Positions 1 through 8,087 of a stretch of 64,000 nt of DNA are shown here, piece after piece. Origin of the DNA: Natrinema amylolyticum. Lineage in GTDB: Archaea > Halobacteriota > Halobacteria > Halobacteriales > Natrialbaceae. Position numbers and translations under genes: made by a program. The stretch covers positions 558,001 through 622,000 of the forward strand of contig NZ_JAIWPJ010000002.1 of the NCBI RefSeq assembly GCF_020515625.1, in the 5' to 3' direction. The notes under the pieces were generated by a model. The model worked only from the letters and a program-made list of their open reading frames with translations. It did no database searches and was not told the DNA's origin. The first letter of the stretch is position 1, and the number at the start of each line of letters is the position of its first letter.

Positions 1-278
1 CGGGGCGTTCCGTGGAATCGACGAGTCGGTTGCGGGGGTTTACTATACCTCGAATAAACCGATGCGGGAGCGACAACGAGCGGACACCGGCGGTCGGGAC
101 CGCTACTGACGGATTTGGCGGGTCGGGAGTCGGTCGTCCGAGTGAGCGCTTAGAACGTTGTTAAATCACCTGTACTGCTCTATAATGAAGGGGGCGCGGG
201 TCGGATATCCGATGCGGTCGGCGAGGTCAAGACGCTCGTGACTCGGTCTCGCACCGACCGCAATCAGAACCGCGAATC
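1..278. other. Non-coding lead-in
   Basis: No convincing gene is visible. An AT-rich patch near 179-186 (tataatga) is the only promoter-like stretch, about 95 bp before the first gene, so it would imply a leadered transcript. The rest is ordinary GC-rich sequence. Confidence 0.5.
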
Positions 279-926
279 ATGGTGTCCACGCCCCAGATCG
301 GAGTCAGAGCACGGTTCGAATCGATTCGTAGCACCGTCTCGATCGACACGGTTCCGGCTTCGATACAGCGGTACGACGTCCACGCGATCGCATCGGGACC
401 GGCCGTTCCACAGATTGGCGACCGGTCCGGTGGATCGTTGTCAGGGGTACAACTGCTTCGAGTGACGTCGTTCTGGGAATCGGCCCTGATCGCGGTTCTC
501 TTCCTGTTGATCAGCGGCCTCATCGGTCTCCGCATGGCCGACGTGCTATCGGACCGTGATATCGACGTTTCGTCGTTCCCGCTGGTGACGGACACGGCAG
601 GCGACGGAGATGGCTCGGATCACGCACGAACGAGCGACCGTGGAGCATACGAGTCGTATCTCTCGCCAGAAACGCCGCCACGGCTCCTGAGCGACGAAGG
701 AAAGGTAGTCCGGCTCCTCGTCGCGAATCACGGCCAGATTCGTCAGCATCGACTCACCGAAGAGACCGGTTGGTCGAAGTCGAAGGTGAGCCGGATCTGC
801 TCGCAGATGCACGATGACGGCACGATCGAGAAGCGATCGGTCGGCCGAGAGAACGTCATCACACTGGCCGATCGAACGTCGAGCCGAGAGACGGAGTCGG
901 ACGAAGTCGATACCCCCCTGCCGTAG
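279..926 (+). CDS. Membrane-anchored winged-helix regulator
   Basis: This 215-residue protein has one predicted membrane helix at about residues 68-86, an acidic linker, and a C-terminal winged-helix domain at about 130-195. The recognition-helix region reads LTEETGWSKSKVSRI, followed by a wing ending in a VGRENVITL strand. The arrangement matches haloarchaeal membrane-bound MarR/DUF7343-like regulators, which are thought to bind DNA from the inner membrane face. No partner gene is adjacent, since glmS starts 600 bp downstream. The ATG at 279 has no clear Shine-Dalgarno site, and the weakly conserved first 60 residues leave room for a later start. The DNA target and signal are unknown. Confidence 0.75.
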   Translation: MVSTPQIGVRARFESIRSTVSIDTVPASIQRYDVHAIASGPAVPQIGDRSGGSLSGVQLLRVTSFWESALIAVLFLLISGLIGLRMADVLSDRDIDVSSFPLVTDTAGDGDGSDHARTSDRGAYESYLSPETPPRLLSDEGKVVRLLVANHGQIRQHRLTEETGWSKSKVSRICSQMHDDGTIEKRSVGRENVITLADRTSSRETESDEVDTPLP

Positions 927-1533
927 GCGCGTACCGGACCCTGTCTTCACCCGCAGTCACACCCCACCCCGTTTTCAGCCACCAGTCGCTCGTTCGAGGG
1001 CGATCCGACTGCCGTCCGCGACGACCCCTGTTCCGACGTCCCGTCTCGAACTCGAGACTGTCCCGGAGTGATCGTTCGAACCCGAAAGAGAGCGGAGCGG
1101 TCACGGCATCCGGCAGGTTCGTCTCGACGCGATACAATCGGTCGTTGCCGAACGAACGAGGTCCCGTTCCGAGAGCCGGAATCGAACGACCGCCCGAGTA
1201 TGTCGGGATCGCAACCCGTGTGAGACGGAAATAGACGGTTTCGAGGATCGAACGCGGAATTATACGGCCGATAGATCCCGTCGTATGCGCCGTACCGAGT
1301 TATTCGTGCTATAGTAATGGCCGCTGTCACACGTGATGAGAGTGAAGCCCCGGCCGTCGGCAGTACCGGCGGACGGGGTCGGAGATACCAATGACACGAC
1401 CCAGTACTGCAGTTCAGGCAGCGGTCTCGAACCGGCTCGAAACGACCGACGCGACCACCGTCACCCGCGTCGCACGGCGTTCGTCCGATGGGACACCGCA
1501 GTCGACGACCGCCGCTCGGGAGGTGATGAGCTG
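927..1533. other. Intergenic region upstream of glmS
   Basis: About 600 bp with no supported gene; the open frames on both strands are Arg- and Ser-rich shadows. An AT-rich run near 1309-1317 (gctatagta) could be a TATA element for glmS, giving a leader of roughly 200 nt that ends at the ribosome-binding site at 1519-1527. Confidence 0.5.
1519..1527 (+). promoter_or_regulatory. Shine-Dalgarno of glmS
   Basis: GGAGGTGAT lies 6 nt before the ATG at 1534 and fits the 3' end of haloarchaeal 16S rRNA. It decides the start against the in-frame ATG at 1333, because the mature enzyme needs Cys directly after the initiator Met. Confidence 0.85.
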
Positions 1534-3345
1534 ATGTGCGGTATCATCGCCCGTATCGGCCACGGAAGCGCGGCGGAGACGCTCCTCACGGGCCTCGAGA
1601 ACCTCGAGTACCGCGGCTACGACTCGGCTGGGATCGCCGTCCAGAACGGATCGGGCGTCAAGGTCCACAAGACGTCCGGCGAAGTGTCCGACCTCAAATC
1701 GTCGCTCGATAGCGATCCGCACGGAAACATGGGGATCGGCCATACCCGCTGGAGCACGCACGGGCCACCGACCGACGAGAACGCCCACCCGCACACGGAC
1801 ACGGCAGGCGACGTGGCGGTCGTCCACAACGGCGTCATCGACAACTACGACGAGCTCCGGACGGAGCTCGCGGCGAAGGGCCACGAGTTCGAGAGCGACA
1901 CCGATACGGAGGTCATCCCGCATCTCATCGACGAGTACCTGGCGACGACCGACGACACCGAACGGGCGGTCCGCGAGGCCGTCGACACGCTCGAGGGGAG
2001 TTACGCGATCGCCGCGATCGTCGACGGCGAGGAGCGAGTCTACGCGGCGCGAAAGGGCTCCCCGCTCGTTCTCGGGCTCGACGAGGAGGAGTGGTATCTC
2101 GCCAGCGACGTGCCGGCGTTCCTCGATCACACCGACGACGTGATCTACCTCGAGGACGGCGACGTCGTCGTTCTCGAGCCCGATTCCTACCGGATCACCG
2201 ATCTCGACGGAACGCCGATCGAGCGGTCCGTCGACACCGTCGACTGGGATCCGGAGGACGCGGGGAAAGGCGAGTACGACCACTACATGCGCAAAGAGAT
2301 CGAGACGCAGCCGACGGCCCTCTCGAACACGATCGAGGGTCGGATCGAGGACGGGGATGTCGCCTTCGAGGACCTCCCACCCGGCTCGTTCGACGGTATC
2401 GAGTCCGTCCAGTTCGTCGCCTGCGGGACGTCGTATCACGCGGCGATGTACGGCGGGCAGTTAGTGCGGGAAACGGGCATGCGGGCCGACGTCCTCCGCG
2501 CGAGCGAGTACGAATCTACGGCCGGCCCGGTCGACGAGACCACGCTCGTCGTCGCGGTCACGCAGAGCGGTGAGACCGCCGACACGCTCGATGCGGTCCG
2601 GAAAGCGGCCGATCGCGGCGCGCGGACGCTCGCCGTCACGAACGTGGTCGGCTCGACGGCCGCGCGCGAAGCCGACGACGCCGTCTACATCCGCGCCGGC
2701 CCGGAAGTCGGCGTCGCGGCGACCAAGACCTACTCCTCGCAGGCGGTCACGCTCGCCCTGCTCACCCAGCGCATCGCCGGCGACGTTCCGGACGCGACGC
2801 CCGTCGAGGACCGATCGGCGATGCTCGAGGCGCTCGAGGATCTCCCCGAACACGTCGAGACCGTCCTCGAGACGGGGCAGGCGGAGACGCTCGCCCGAGA
2901 CATGCTCGATAGCGATTCGTACTTCTTCATCGGGCACGGGCTCGGACACTCGGTGGCGCTCGAGGGCGCGCTGAAGTTCAAGGAGATCACCTACGAGCAC
3001 GCGGAAGGGTTCGCCGCCGGTGAACTCAAACACGGCCCGCTCGCCCTCGTGACCGAAGAGACGCCCGTGTTCGCGGTCGCGACCGGCGGTGACGACGACG
3101 AGAAGACGAAGACGAACGCGATCGAGGCCCAGTCTCGCGGTGCCCCGATCGTCGCCGTCGGCCCGGACGAACAGCCGCTCGCAGACGTCGCCGACGCTCA
3201 CCTGTCGGTCCCCGAAACCCATCCCGTCTGGGCGGGCCTGCTCGCGAACGTCCAGCTCCAGTTGCTCTCCTACTACGCCGCGAAGCAACTCGACCGCCCG
3301 ATCGACAAACCGCGCAACCTCGCGAAGAGCGTCACGGTCGAATGA
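1534..3345 (+). CDS. glmS: Glutamine--fructose-6-phosphate aminotransferase (isomerizing)
   Basis: GlmS makes glucosamine-6-phosphate from fructose-6-phosphate and glutamine, the entry step to UDP-GlcNAc and cell-surface glycans. The 603-residue protein is close to the usual size of about 609. It starts MCGIIARIG, so Cys2 becomes the N-terminal nucleophile of the glutaminase domain. GHTRWSTHG and HNGVIDNY follow in that domain. The two SIS sugar-isomerase domains show CGTSYHA, TQSGETADT and the lysine-containing C-terminus DKPRNLAKSVTVE. It stands alone here. GlmS family assignment is certain. Confidence 0.97.
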   Translation: MCGIIARIGHGSAAETLLTGLENLEYRGYDSAGIAVQNGSGVKVHKTSGEVSDLKSSLDSDPHGNMGIGHTRWSTHGPPTDENAHPHTDTAGDVAVVHNGVIDNYDELRTELAAKGHEFESDTDTEVIPHLIDEYLATTDDTERAVREAVDTLEGSYAIAAIVDGEERVYAARKGSPLVLGLDEEEWYLASDVPAFLDHTDDVIYLEDGDVVVLEPDSYRITDLDGTPIERSVDTVDWDPEDAGKGEYDHYMRKEIETQPTALSNTIEGRIEDGDVAFEDLPPGSFDGIESVQFVACGTSYHAAMYGGQLVRETGMRADVLRASEYESTAGPVDETTLVVAVTQSGETADTLDAVRKAADRGARTLAVTNVVGSTAAREADDAVYIRAGPEVGVAATKTYSSQAVTLALLTQRIAGDVPDATPVEDRSAMLEALEDLPEHVETVLETGQAETLARDMLDSDSYFFIGHGLGHSVALEGALKFKEITYEHAEGFAAGELKHGPLALVTEETPVFAVATGGDDDEKTKTNAIEAQSRGAPIVAVGPDEQPLADVADAHLSVPETHPVWAGLLANVQLQLLSYYAAKQLDRPIDKPRNLAKSVTVE

Positions 3346-3887
3346 TCGTCTCGGTTCTCGAGTAACGCCTTTTCGACGCGTCCGTTCGACACCGCCTGCG
3401 TTCGTTCTCGAAGCGATACCGTGAGCGACCGGTAGTGTGATCTGGAAACAGCGATCATACAACCCGGCGAACAGTGACCTGCAACTCGATGAACAGTGAG
3501 TCCCATCTCTCGAGGGGCGAGGATCACAGGTGACCGCTCGCTCGTCCGTCCGAGAGAGCGGACGGCGACGACAGCGGTCACGCGCACTCGGAACATCGAG
3601 CGGTCACGCGTACCTGAACGCCGAGCGCCGACTGTCGTCACCTGCGACCGTCCGCAGCGGGACAACCGATGCTCGACGTCACGGCGATTCGAGTGCGAGG
3701 AGACGATAGGGAGATCACCGCTCGTACTGTTCTCCTTCGCGCGTTGGTGGCCTCCGTCACTGCGCTGCGATCGGCGTGTCACGCACCGAGTGCGCGATGT
3801 CACACCGCTCGAGCGGTCGCGAGGGTCGTCGCGTGACCGTGATATCTCGATCGGTCACGGGCGATCCCTCGGAGCGGAGAGTGGCGC
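3346..3887. other. Gene-less region with clustered GTCAC motifs
   Basis: No supported gene between glmS and the inverted-repeat element. The open frames on both strands are Arg/Ser-rich and have no recognisable domain. The notable content is the dense set of GTCAC/GTGAC pentamers listed separately. Confidence 0.55.
3474..3858. repeat. Cluster of GTCAC/GTGAC pentamers
   Basis: Eleven copies of GTCAC or its complement begin at 3474, 3530, 3577, 3603, 3637, 3678, 3756, 3778, 3799, 3833 and 3854. Several sit in a longer CGGTCACG context. Fewer than one would be expected in this length for equal base frequencies. Several gaps are 21-22 bp, about two helical turns. No protein is known to me that binds here. 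Confidence 0.5.
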
Positions 3888-3891
3888 TTAT
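3888..3891. repeat. TTAT candidate target duplication, left
   Basis: TTAT abuts the left inverted repeat, and the same four bases abut the right inverted repeat at 5607-5610. A match of four bases alone is weak; it counts only together with the inverted repeats. Confidence 0.4.
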
Positions 3892-3923
3892 CAATAGTCG
3901 GTAATACGGTTTCTTTATTCAGA
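3892..3923 (+). repeat. Left terminal inverted repeat (putative)
   Basis: The inner 18 bp (3906-3923) match the complement of 5575-5592 with one mismatch. The outer 14 bp match at about 8 positions. Confidence 0.5.
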
Positions 3924-4105
3924 GCTGAGTGTGAAACTCGTGGTGAGTATAGGGCAAACAGGTAACGAAGCGACGACCGATTTCTCCTGGAGATAGCAGA
4001 AACGACGTGCTGAATACAGAGTATTGAATGCAGAGCGTCTCTAGCGTTCCTGCAAGAAATCGTAGATAAACGCTGGAGAAAGCTTATTAGTGTCGGTGTA
4101 CCTGA

Positions 4106-4414
4106 ATGAATATGGACGGAGATGGCGGTGGTGGCACAATGGGGGGTCTGCATGGTGATGTAGGAGGGGGTGTAAATGGGGATACGGAAGCTAGAATGGA
4201 GAACGCAGACGGAGACTCTAGGACTTCAGCCCTTCAGTCCATGGGATACATAGATAATGGAACTGGGATGGGTCGGAGGGAGGGAGACTCTACGGATGCT
4301 GGACATTCAGTTCTCCAGTCAGTCTTACTGATAACAGTAGCAGTATTCGTCGGGGGTTCTCTCCTGTACTTCCTCATAACAGGTATATTGGCTATGTTTG
4401 GTGTAACCCTGTAG
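4106..4414 (+). CDS. Small Gly/Asp-rich tail-anchored membrane protein
   Basis: Hypothetical protein of up to 102 residues. The first half is rich in Gly, Asp and Met (DGDGGGGTMGG, HGDVGGGVNGD). A single hydrophobic segment occupies about residues 72-98 near the C-terminus, so it would be a tail-anchored protein facing the cytoplasm. A TATA-like ttatta at 4084-4089 lies 23-28 bp before a second ATG at 4112, so the true start may be 4112 as a leaderless message. It is the only gene carried by the putative inverted-repeat element apart from the nested IS. Base composition is lower in GC than the neighbours, which suggests transfer. I do not recognise the family. Confidence 0.5.
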   Translation: MNMDGDGGGGTMGGLHGDVGGGVNGDTEARMENADGDSRTSALQSMGYIDNGTGMGRREGDSTDAGHSVLQSVLLITVAVFVGGSLLYFLITGILAMFGVTL

Positions 4415-4519
4415 TGAGCCGTTCCACTCTGGTAACTGTCTGAAGAATACGCTTTCATACCCCGACTCTCAATAACTGCAACCACCGACACCATTTCTGC
4501 TGGAATTTTGTGGGATATA

Positions 4520-4528
4520 CGCGCTGTG
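4520..4528. repeat. IS target-site duplication, left copy
   Basis: CGCGCTGTG, repeated directly at 5463-5471. The exact length is 8 or 9 bp because the element end is G/C ambiguous by one base. Length fits the ISH1 group of the IS5 family. Confidence 0.8.
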
Positions 4529-5462
4529 GGCCTTGTTTAGACGCGTAAGATTCGTGGTGTTAGAGCCTCACGGCTTGCTCGATGTTTCTGACGGCGGCCT
4601 TTAAGACGAGCTCTCTGAACTGTCCAAACCACGTTCTAGCCCGCAACGTCTCGCCGAACCGATGTTTCAATGCGAAGAAGATTGCTTCAACGATCGAGCG
4701 GCGGTGATAGACGTTCTCGTCGTGGCGAGCGTTGTGCGCCTTGTCAAGTCCATAGAACTCACGATGTTTGATCACTGGGCGGATTCCAGCATCCCTGAGT
4801 TCGTGCCGGAGCGCGTCCCAGTCGTAGCTTTTGTCGGCTGTGATCGTGGTTAGCTGTGCCAGATTTCTCGTGAGTACCTGCCGTCCAACTTGGGTGTCAT
4901 GGGGCTGTTTCATCGAGCAATGAATGTCGAGGATGACGCTAGTATCGCAATCGACGAGCGCCGTCGTCTTGATATCGTCAAAATTGTATCCGACACGGAG
5001 GACGTAGTGACGACTGGCTTGATGGCGTTTGAAGCCGGTTGCGTCGATCGCCTGAACGTCGCCGAGCTCGTGCAGCGAGACAGACAGCCGCAGCAACACC
5101 CGCCAGATCCGCATTGTGAGATCCTGTTTCCGGGTACAGACGGTTGTGAAATCCGGTAGCTGATCCACCGCAAGGCCGAGTTTTGCCGCGATTCTGGGCA
5201 TCTCACGCAGAATGTCGAGCAACCGACGGTACGGCTGGTTCAGGTACTCTCGAAGGCAGTGAATCGAGACAATTACCCAGTCAGCATAGCCGCCGTCACC
5301 TTTCCTGACCGCCGGTGCTGGCTCGCCAGTGACAGCGTTCTGGGACAAATCGACACATCGGTCGGTAAACCGGGCGAGTTGAGACGGCATACTCGCTGCT
5401 TCCTCATTCACCTCCACATAATCCCGGTCAAGACGGCAACTGAGCAGCGTCTAAACGTGGCC
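4529..5462 (-). mobile_element. Complete IS5-family (ISH1-type) insertion sequence
   Basis: The 934-bp element has 16-bp terminal inverted repeats, GGCC(TT/AC)GTTTAGACGC, at 4529-4544 and 5447-5462 with two mismatches. It is flanked by identical 8-9 bp direct repeats and contains one intact transposase on the minus strand. Identical duplications and an undamaged reading frame suggest recent insertion. It lies inside the older inverted-repeat element. Confidence 0.85.
4560..5417 (-). CDS. IS5-family transposase
   Basis: This 285-residue DDE transposase catalyses cut-and-paste or copy movement of the surrounding IS. The catalytic triad is visible: Asp125 in AIDATGF, Asp195 in TADKSYDW and Glu244 in RRSIVEAIF, with the YHRRSIVEAIFFALKHRF block typical of the IS4/IS5 DDE_Tnp_1 fold. 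The reading frame is complete and fills most of the element, leaving about 30-45 bp at each end. Met10 is an alternative start. The frame and motifs look functional. Confidence 0.92.
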   Translation of the reverse strand: MEVNEEAASMPSQLARFTDRCVDLSQNAVTGEPAPAVRKGDGGYADWVIVSIHCLREYLNQPYRRLLDILREMPRIAAKLGLAVDQLPDFTTVCTRKQDLTMRIWRVLLRLSVSLHELGDVQAIDATGFKRHQASRHYVLRVGYNFDDIKTTALVDCDTSVILDIHCSMKQPHDTQVGRQVLTRNLAQLTTITADKSYDWDALRHELRDAGIRPVIKHREFYGLDKAHNARHDENVYHRRSIVEAIFFALKHRFGETLRARTWFGQFRELVLKAAVRNIEQAVRL

Positions 5463-5471
5463 CGCGCTGTG
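5463..5471. repeat. IS target-site duplication, right copy
   Basis: CGCGCTGTG, identical to 4520-4528. Confidence 0.8.
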
Positions 5472-5742
5472 TATTCAGCACGGCTCTTCCAATATCATCG
5501 GTGACTGAGAGAAGTGCCAGCGTTAGATTCACATCTATGGTTACCGAACCGACCGATTCGCTTTCAGGTATGTTTCTGAATAAAGAAATCGTGCTACTAT
5601 CTACTGTTATTGGCACTACCTCTGCGTTGCTTCCTGCCGTCGACGTCCAGCGAACGCGGTCATCGATGGTCTCGACAGTTGATCCGATGACGGACCGGGA
5701 CCGATAAAAACGAGCGACGAAACGCGCTGGACCGAGCCGTCT
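5472..5742. other. Right part of the putative element and 3' flank of the next gene
   Basis: It carries the right inverted repeat (5575-5606) and TTAT (5607-5610). Removing the IS restores a 70-odd-codon minus-strand frame that starts at 5616 and runs across the inverted repeat, but nothing else supports it as a gene. 5611-5742 is the presumed 3' untranslated region of the gene at 5743-6774. Confidence 0.45.
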
Positions 5743-6774
5743 CTAGCCGTCAGTCGTCTCGTACGTGACGGGCAGTGTCGTGTCTCCGTCGACGTCGATG
5801 GTCCGTTCGTCCGACTCGTTCCCATCCACGGTCACGGTGAACGAGTACTCCCCGTCTGCGCGCTCGAACTCGACTTCACCGTTCCCATCGACGCTTTTCC
5901 GCTCTTTCCCCTGCAGACTCAGCGATTCCCGCTCGAGCGCGACGGTCGCATTGTCGATCGGGTCACCGTTCCCGTCTCGCACGACGAACGTCACCGTGCT
6001 GTCGTCGTCGTTCGAATCATCACTGCTCGAGTCGTCATCTCCGAAGTCGTCGCTCTCTTCCTCGAGCGTTAGCGTGAGCGGCTCGTCGCCGCCGTCGATC
6101 TCGACGCTGTCTTCCGCGGACTGGTAGCCGTCCGCGTTCGCGGAAACGCTGTAGTTCCCGTTCTCGACCTCCCACTCGACCTCACCGTCTGCGCCGGTCG
6201 TTTTCTCACCGCTGAAGGAGCCATCGTGGCTGACGTCGGCCCCTTCGACCGCGTTGCCGTCCTGATCTTCCACGGTCACGGTCAACGTGTGCGGTCCGTC
6301 ATCGCCGTCGCTGCTGCTTCCGTCGCTACCATCGTCGCTGTCATCTCCGTCCGTATCGCCATCACCATCGCTACCATCGCTGCTATCTTCGTCCGTATCG
6401 CCGTCTCCATCGTCGCTATCGCTGCTCTCCCCGCTGTCGTTATTGCTATCATCGCCGCCATCGCTGTCATCGCCGCCGTCAGTGGTACCGCCATCGCCGC
6501 TATCGCCGCTCTCTCCGCTGGTAGCATCGGTTTCGTTCCCGCCGCCGGCGTCCGCAGCGTCGCCGTCCGACGAGTCGATATCGTCGTCAGCCGGTTGGTC
6601 CGCGTCGTCGAATCGGTCAGTGACCGACCCGACGGCGCTGCCGACGGAGGCCCCGCTCGCAGCCAGTAACAGCCCGGCCAAGAGAAAGACGATGCCACTG
6701 ACGGTGAGCAGAATCTGGACACCGCGCTGAATCGATCGGGTCTTCGTCCGCTGTCCTTGGATATTGCGACGCAT
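5743..6774 (-). CDS. Exported acidic protein with two Ig-like/Cna-B-type domains
   Basis: The 343-residue protein has a basic N-terminus and one hydrophobic segment at about residues 20-45 that anchors or exports it. A stalk of about 100 residues made almost only of Asp, Ser, Gly and Glu follows (SDGDGDTDGDDSDD-type repeats). Two beta-sandwich domains come next, each with the carboxypeptidase-regulatory/Cna-B pattern: LTVTVEDQDGNAVEGADVSH and TFVVRDGNGDPIDNATVALE, with NGNYSVSANADGYQ and DGEYSFTVTVDG strands. This looks like a cell-surface protein held above the S-layer by the acidic stalk. No sortase-like or PGF motif is visible. A TATA-like box sits about 30 bp upstream. Ligand is unknown. 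Confidence 0.8.
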   Translation of the reverse strand: MRRNIQGQRTKTRSIQRGVQILLTVSGIVFLLAGLLLAASGASVGSAVGSVTDRFDDADQPADDDIDSSDGDAADAGGGNETDATSGESGDSGDGGTTDGGDDSDGGDDSNNDSGESSDSDDGDGDTDEDSSDGSDGDGDTDGDDSDDGSDGSSSDGDDGPHTLTVTVEDQDGNAVEGADVSHDGSFSGEKTTGADGEVEWEVENGNYSVSANADGYQSAEDSVEIDGGDEPLTLTLEEESDDFGDDDSSSDDSNDDDSTVTFVVRDGNGDPIDNATVALERESLSLQGKERKSVDGNGEVEFERADGEYSFTVTVDGNESDERTIDVDGDTTLPVTYETTDG

Positions 6775-7582
6775 ACTTGAGAAATTGTGATTCGTGATCG
6801 GTTATTCTGTGCGCGCCGTCTCGTCTCCGTCCGATACTGCCGCTTTCCGCTGGGTTGCGATCGACCGGCCGGCGGTACCTCTGCTCTCGGTCCCGGACGC
6901 TACTGTCGTGAACGCCACGTCGCCCGAGGTGCGCTGCTGGCTGCACCGCCTGTAGCGTTCGGTCACCCACGAGTTCGATCGATCATATGCGAGTGTTTTC
7001 ATTACGCGGCTCTTTCGCGGTTCGGCGGTTCACTATACGGACGATAAAACCGTTTCAGTACCGAAAACCGTCTGCGACGACGATCACAGTTCGAGCGGGA
7101 GAACCGGATAGCGCGCTCGTTATACGGTGTCTATAGCGGGAGAAACGGCGGGAAACACTCCCACTGTATGAAAATGAGCGCACTCGAGAATTTCCCTTCG
7201 GTGGGAGTCTCTCCAGTCGATAGCGGTCAGATCTATACCATGTAGTTTCTCTCAGTCTGGATATCGACTGCCAGTCACCCGGACACCATCGCTGATGAGC
7301 GAGAGGAGCGGTCCCTCACCGTTCGGACGGTATGGTGACCTGCGGGAGCTGGTTACAACGAGATGATCGACTTCGTAATCAGGCGTTCGGTAACACTATT
7401 TTACCCCGTCTGGAGGGGGTCCACCAGTCACCGCTTGACGAGTCGTAAAGCCGGTTTTGGCCGCTCATACGGCCCGTTGATCCGTCACCGAACGTTCAGT
7501 CTCCGGGCGGATTTCGAGGGCAGGGCGTGAACAGTCGTCGTGATTTTTCACCGCTCCCGCGGTACACTCGATCGAGAGAGCC
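6775..7582. other. Gene-less region between two outward genes
   Basis: About 800 bp with no supported gene. It contains the promoter of the minus-strand gene at its left end and a small hairpin ACCCC/GGGGT at 7403-7420. AT-rich runs near 7140-7260 suggest decayed or foreign DNA continuous with the accessory patch to the left. No domain-bearing frame is visible. Confidence 0.5.
6801..6807 (-). promoter_or_regulatory. TATA box of the exported acidic protein
   Basis: On the minus strand agaataac lies about 27-33 bp before the ATG at 6774, the usual spacing for a leaderless haloarchaeal promoter. Confidence 0.4.
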
Positions 7583-8044
7583 ATGAGTGAATCGACGACG
7601 AACGACCCGGCGACCGGTGAATCGCACACCCGTGATCAGGGCGAACCGGGCGGGCAGAAGTGGTTGAGCGGCTTCGTTTCGCTGATCGGCCTGTGGCTGG
7701 CCGCCTCGCCGTTCGTCTACGAGCCGGCGCAGTCCATGCTGTGGAACAACCTGTTGATCGGCGGCGCGATTTTCCTGCTCGCGGGGTACAACTACTACCG
7801 GATCAGCAACGGCCATCCGACCAGTACCGGCGTGATGTCGCTCGTCGCCCTGCTCGCTCTGTGGGCGGTCGTCTCCCACTTCGCGATCGACGGCCAGTTC
7901 GCGATCGACGGCCTCGAGGTCGCCGGTGCGGGACTGGCCTGGAGTAACATCGTCTCGGGACTCGTCGCCGCTGCGCTGTCGGCGTACATCGCCTATACCG
8001 CCGGCCGCGACGTCCCGCGGGGAACGGCCGCCGGAACGCGATAG
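7583..8044 (+). CDS. SPW-repeat membrane protein
   Basis: This 153-residue integral membrane protein has a hydrophilic N-terminus of about 25 residues and four hydrophobic helices. Two SPW-type repeats are visible: WLSGFVSLIGLWLAASPFV with W-NNLLIGGAIFLLAGYNYY, and a weaker second copy around LAWSNIVSGLVAAALSAYIAY. The SPW family (PF03779) has no established function. The following gene is convergent, so it is a single-gene unit. Confidence 0.8.
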   Translation: MSESTTNDPATGESHTRDQGEPGGQKWLSGFVSLIGLWLAASPFVYEPAQSMLWNNLLIGGAIFLLAGYNYYRISNGHPTSTGVMSLVALLALWAVVSHFAIDGQFAIDGLEVAGAGLAWSNIVSGLVAAALSAYIAYTAGRDVPRGTAAGTR

Positions 8045-8087
8045 CGACCGCTCCGCGATCGGTTTTTTTCGTCGCTGCCCGTCGCGA

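Larger units (their letters stand above)
3892..5606. mobile_element. Putative inverted-repeat-bounded element
   Basis: The ends form an inverted repeat of 32 bp (3892-3923 against 5575-5606, 25 of 32 positions matching by hand). It includes a perfect 14-bp core, TTTCTTTATTCAGA. TTAT flanks both ends. A second inverted match of 13 bp, CGTGCTGAATACA at 4006-4018 and the complement of 5470-5482, lies at nearly the same distance inside each end, so the arms may be longer diverged copies. The segment is visibly AT-richer than its surroundings. It holds one small gene (4106-4414) and a complete IS (4529-5462) inserted later. Without that IS and one copy of its duplication it would be about 770 bp. 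No transposase of its own is visible, so it may be a non-autonomous element. Confidence 0.45.

Noticed and set aside
1333-1533. N-terminal extension of glmS to the ATG at 1333
   Set aside because: The enzyme needs Cys as residue 2, and a strong Shine-Dalgarno site lies just before 1534. The extra 67 residues are Arg/Ser-rich and unlike GlmS.
2461-3462. 333-codon antisense frame over glmS
   Set aside because: It mirrors codon bias on the other strand and has no recognisable domain; the sense gene is certain.
3273-3897. Open frames in the region after glmS (both strands)
   Set aside because: No conserved motif, no ribosome-binding site, and a base composition like neutral spacer.
4234-4494. 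86-codon minus-strand frame opposite the small membrane gene
   Set aside because: It is antisense to the 4106-4414 frame and lacks any domain; only one of the two can be real, and the plus-strand protein has a clear membrane helix.
5428-5616. Minus-strand frame across the right inverted repeat as an IS-disrupted gene
   Set aside because: Removing the IS gives only about 70 codons starting inside the presumed inverted repeat, with no recognisable similarity.
7403-7420. ACCCC/GGGGT hairpin as a rho-independent terminator
   Set aside because: There is no adjacent T-run and no gene ending nearby, so a terminator call is not supported.
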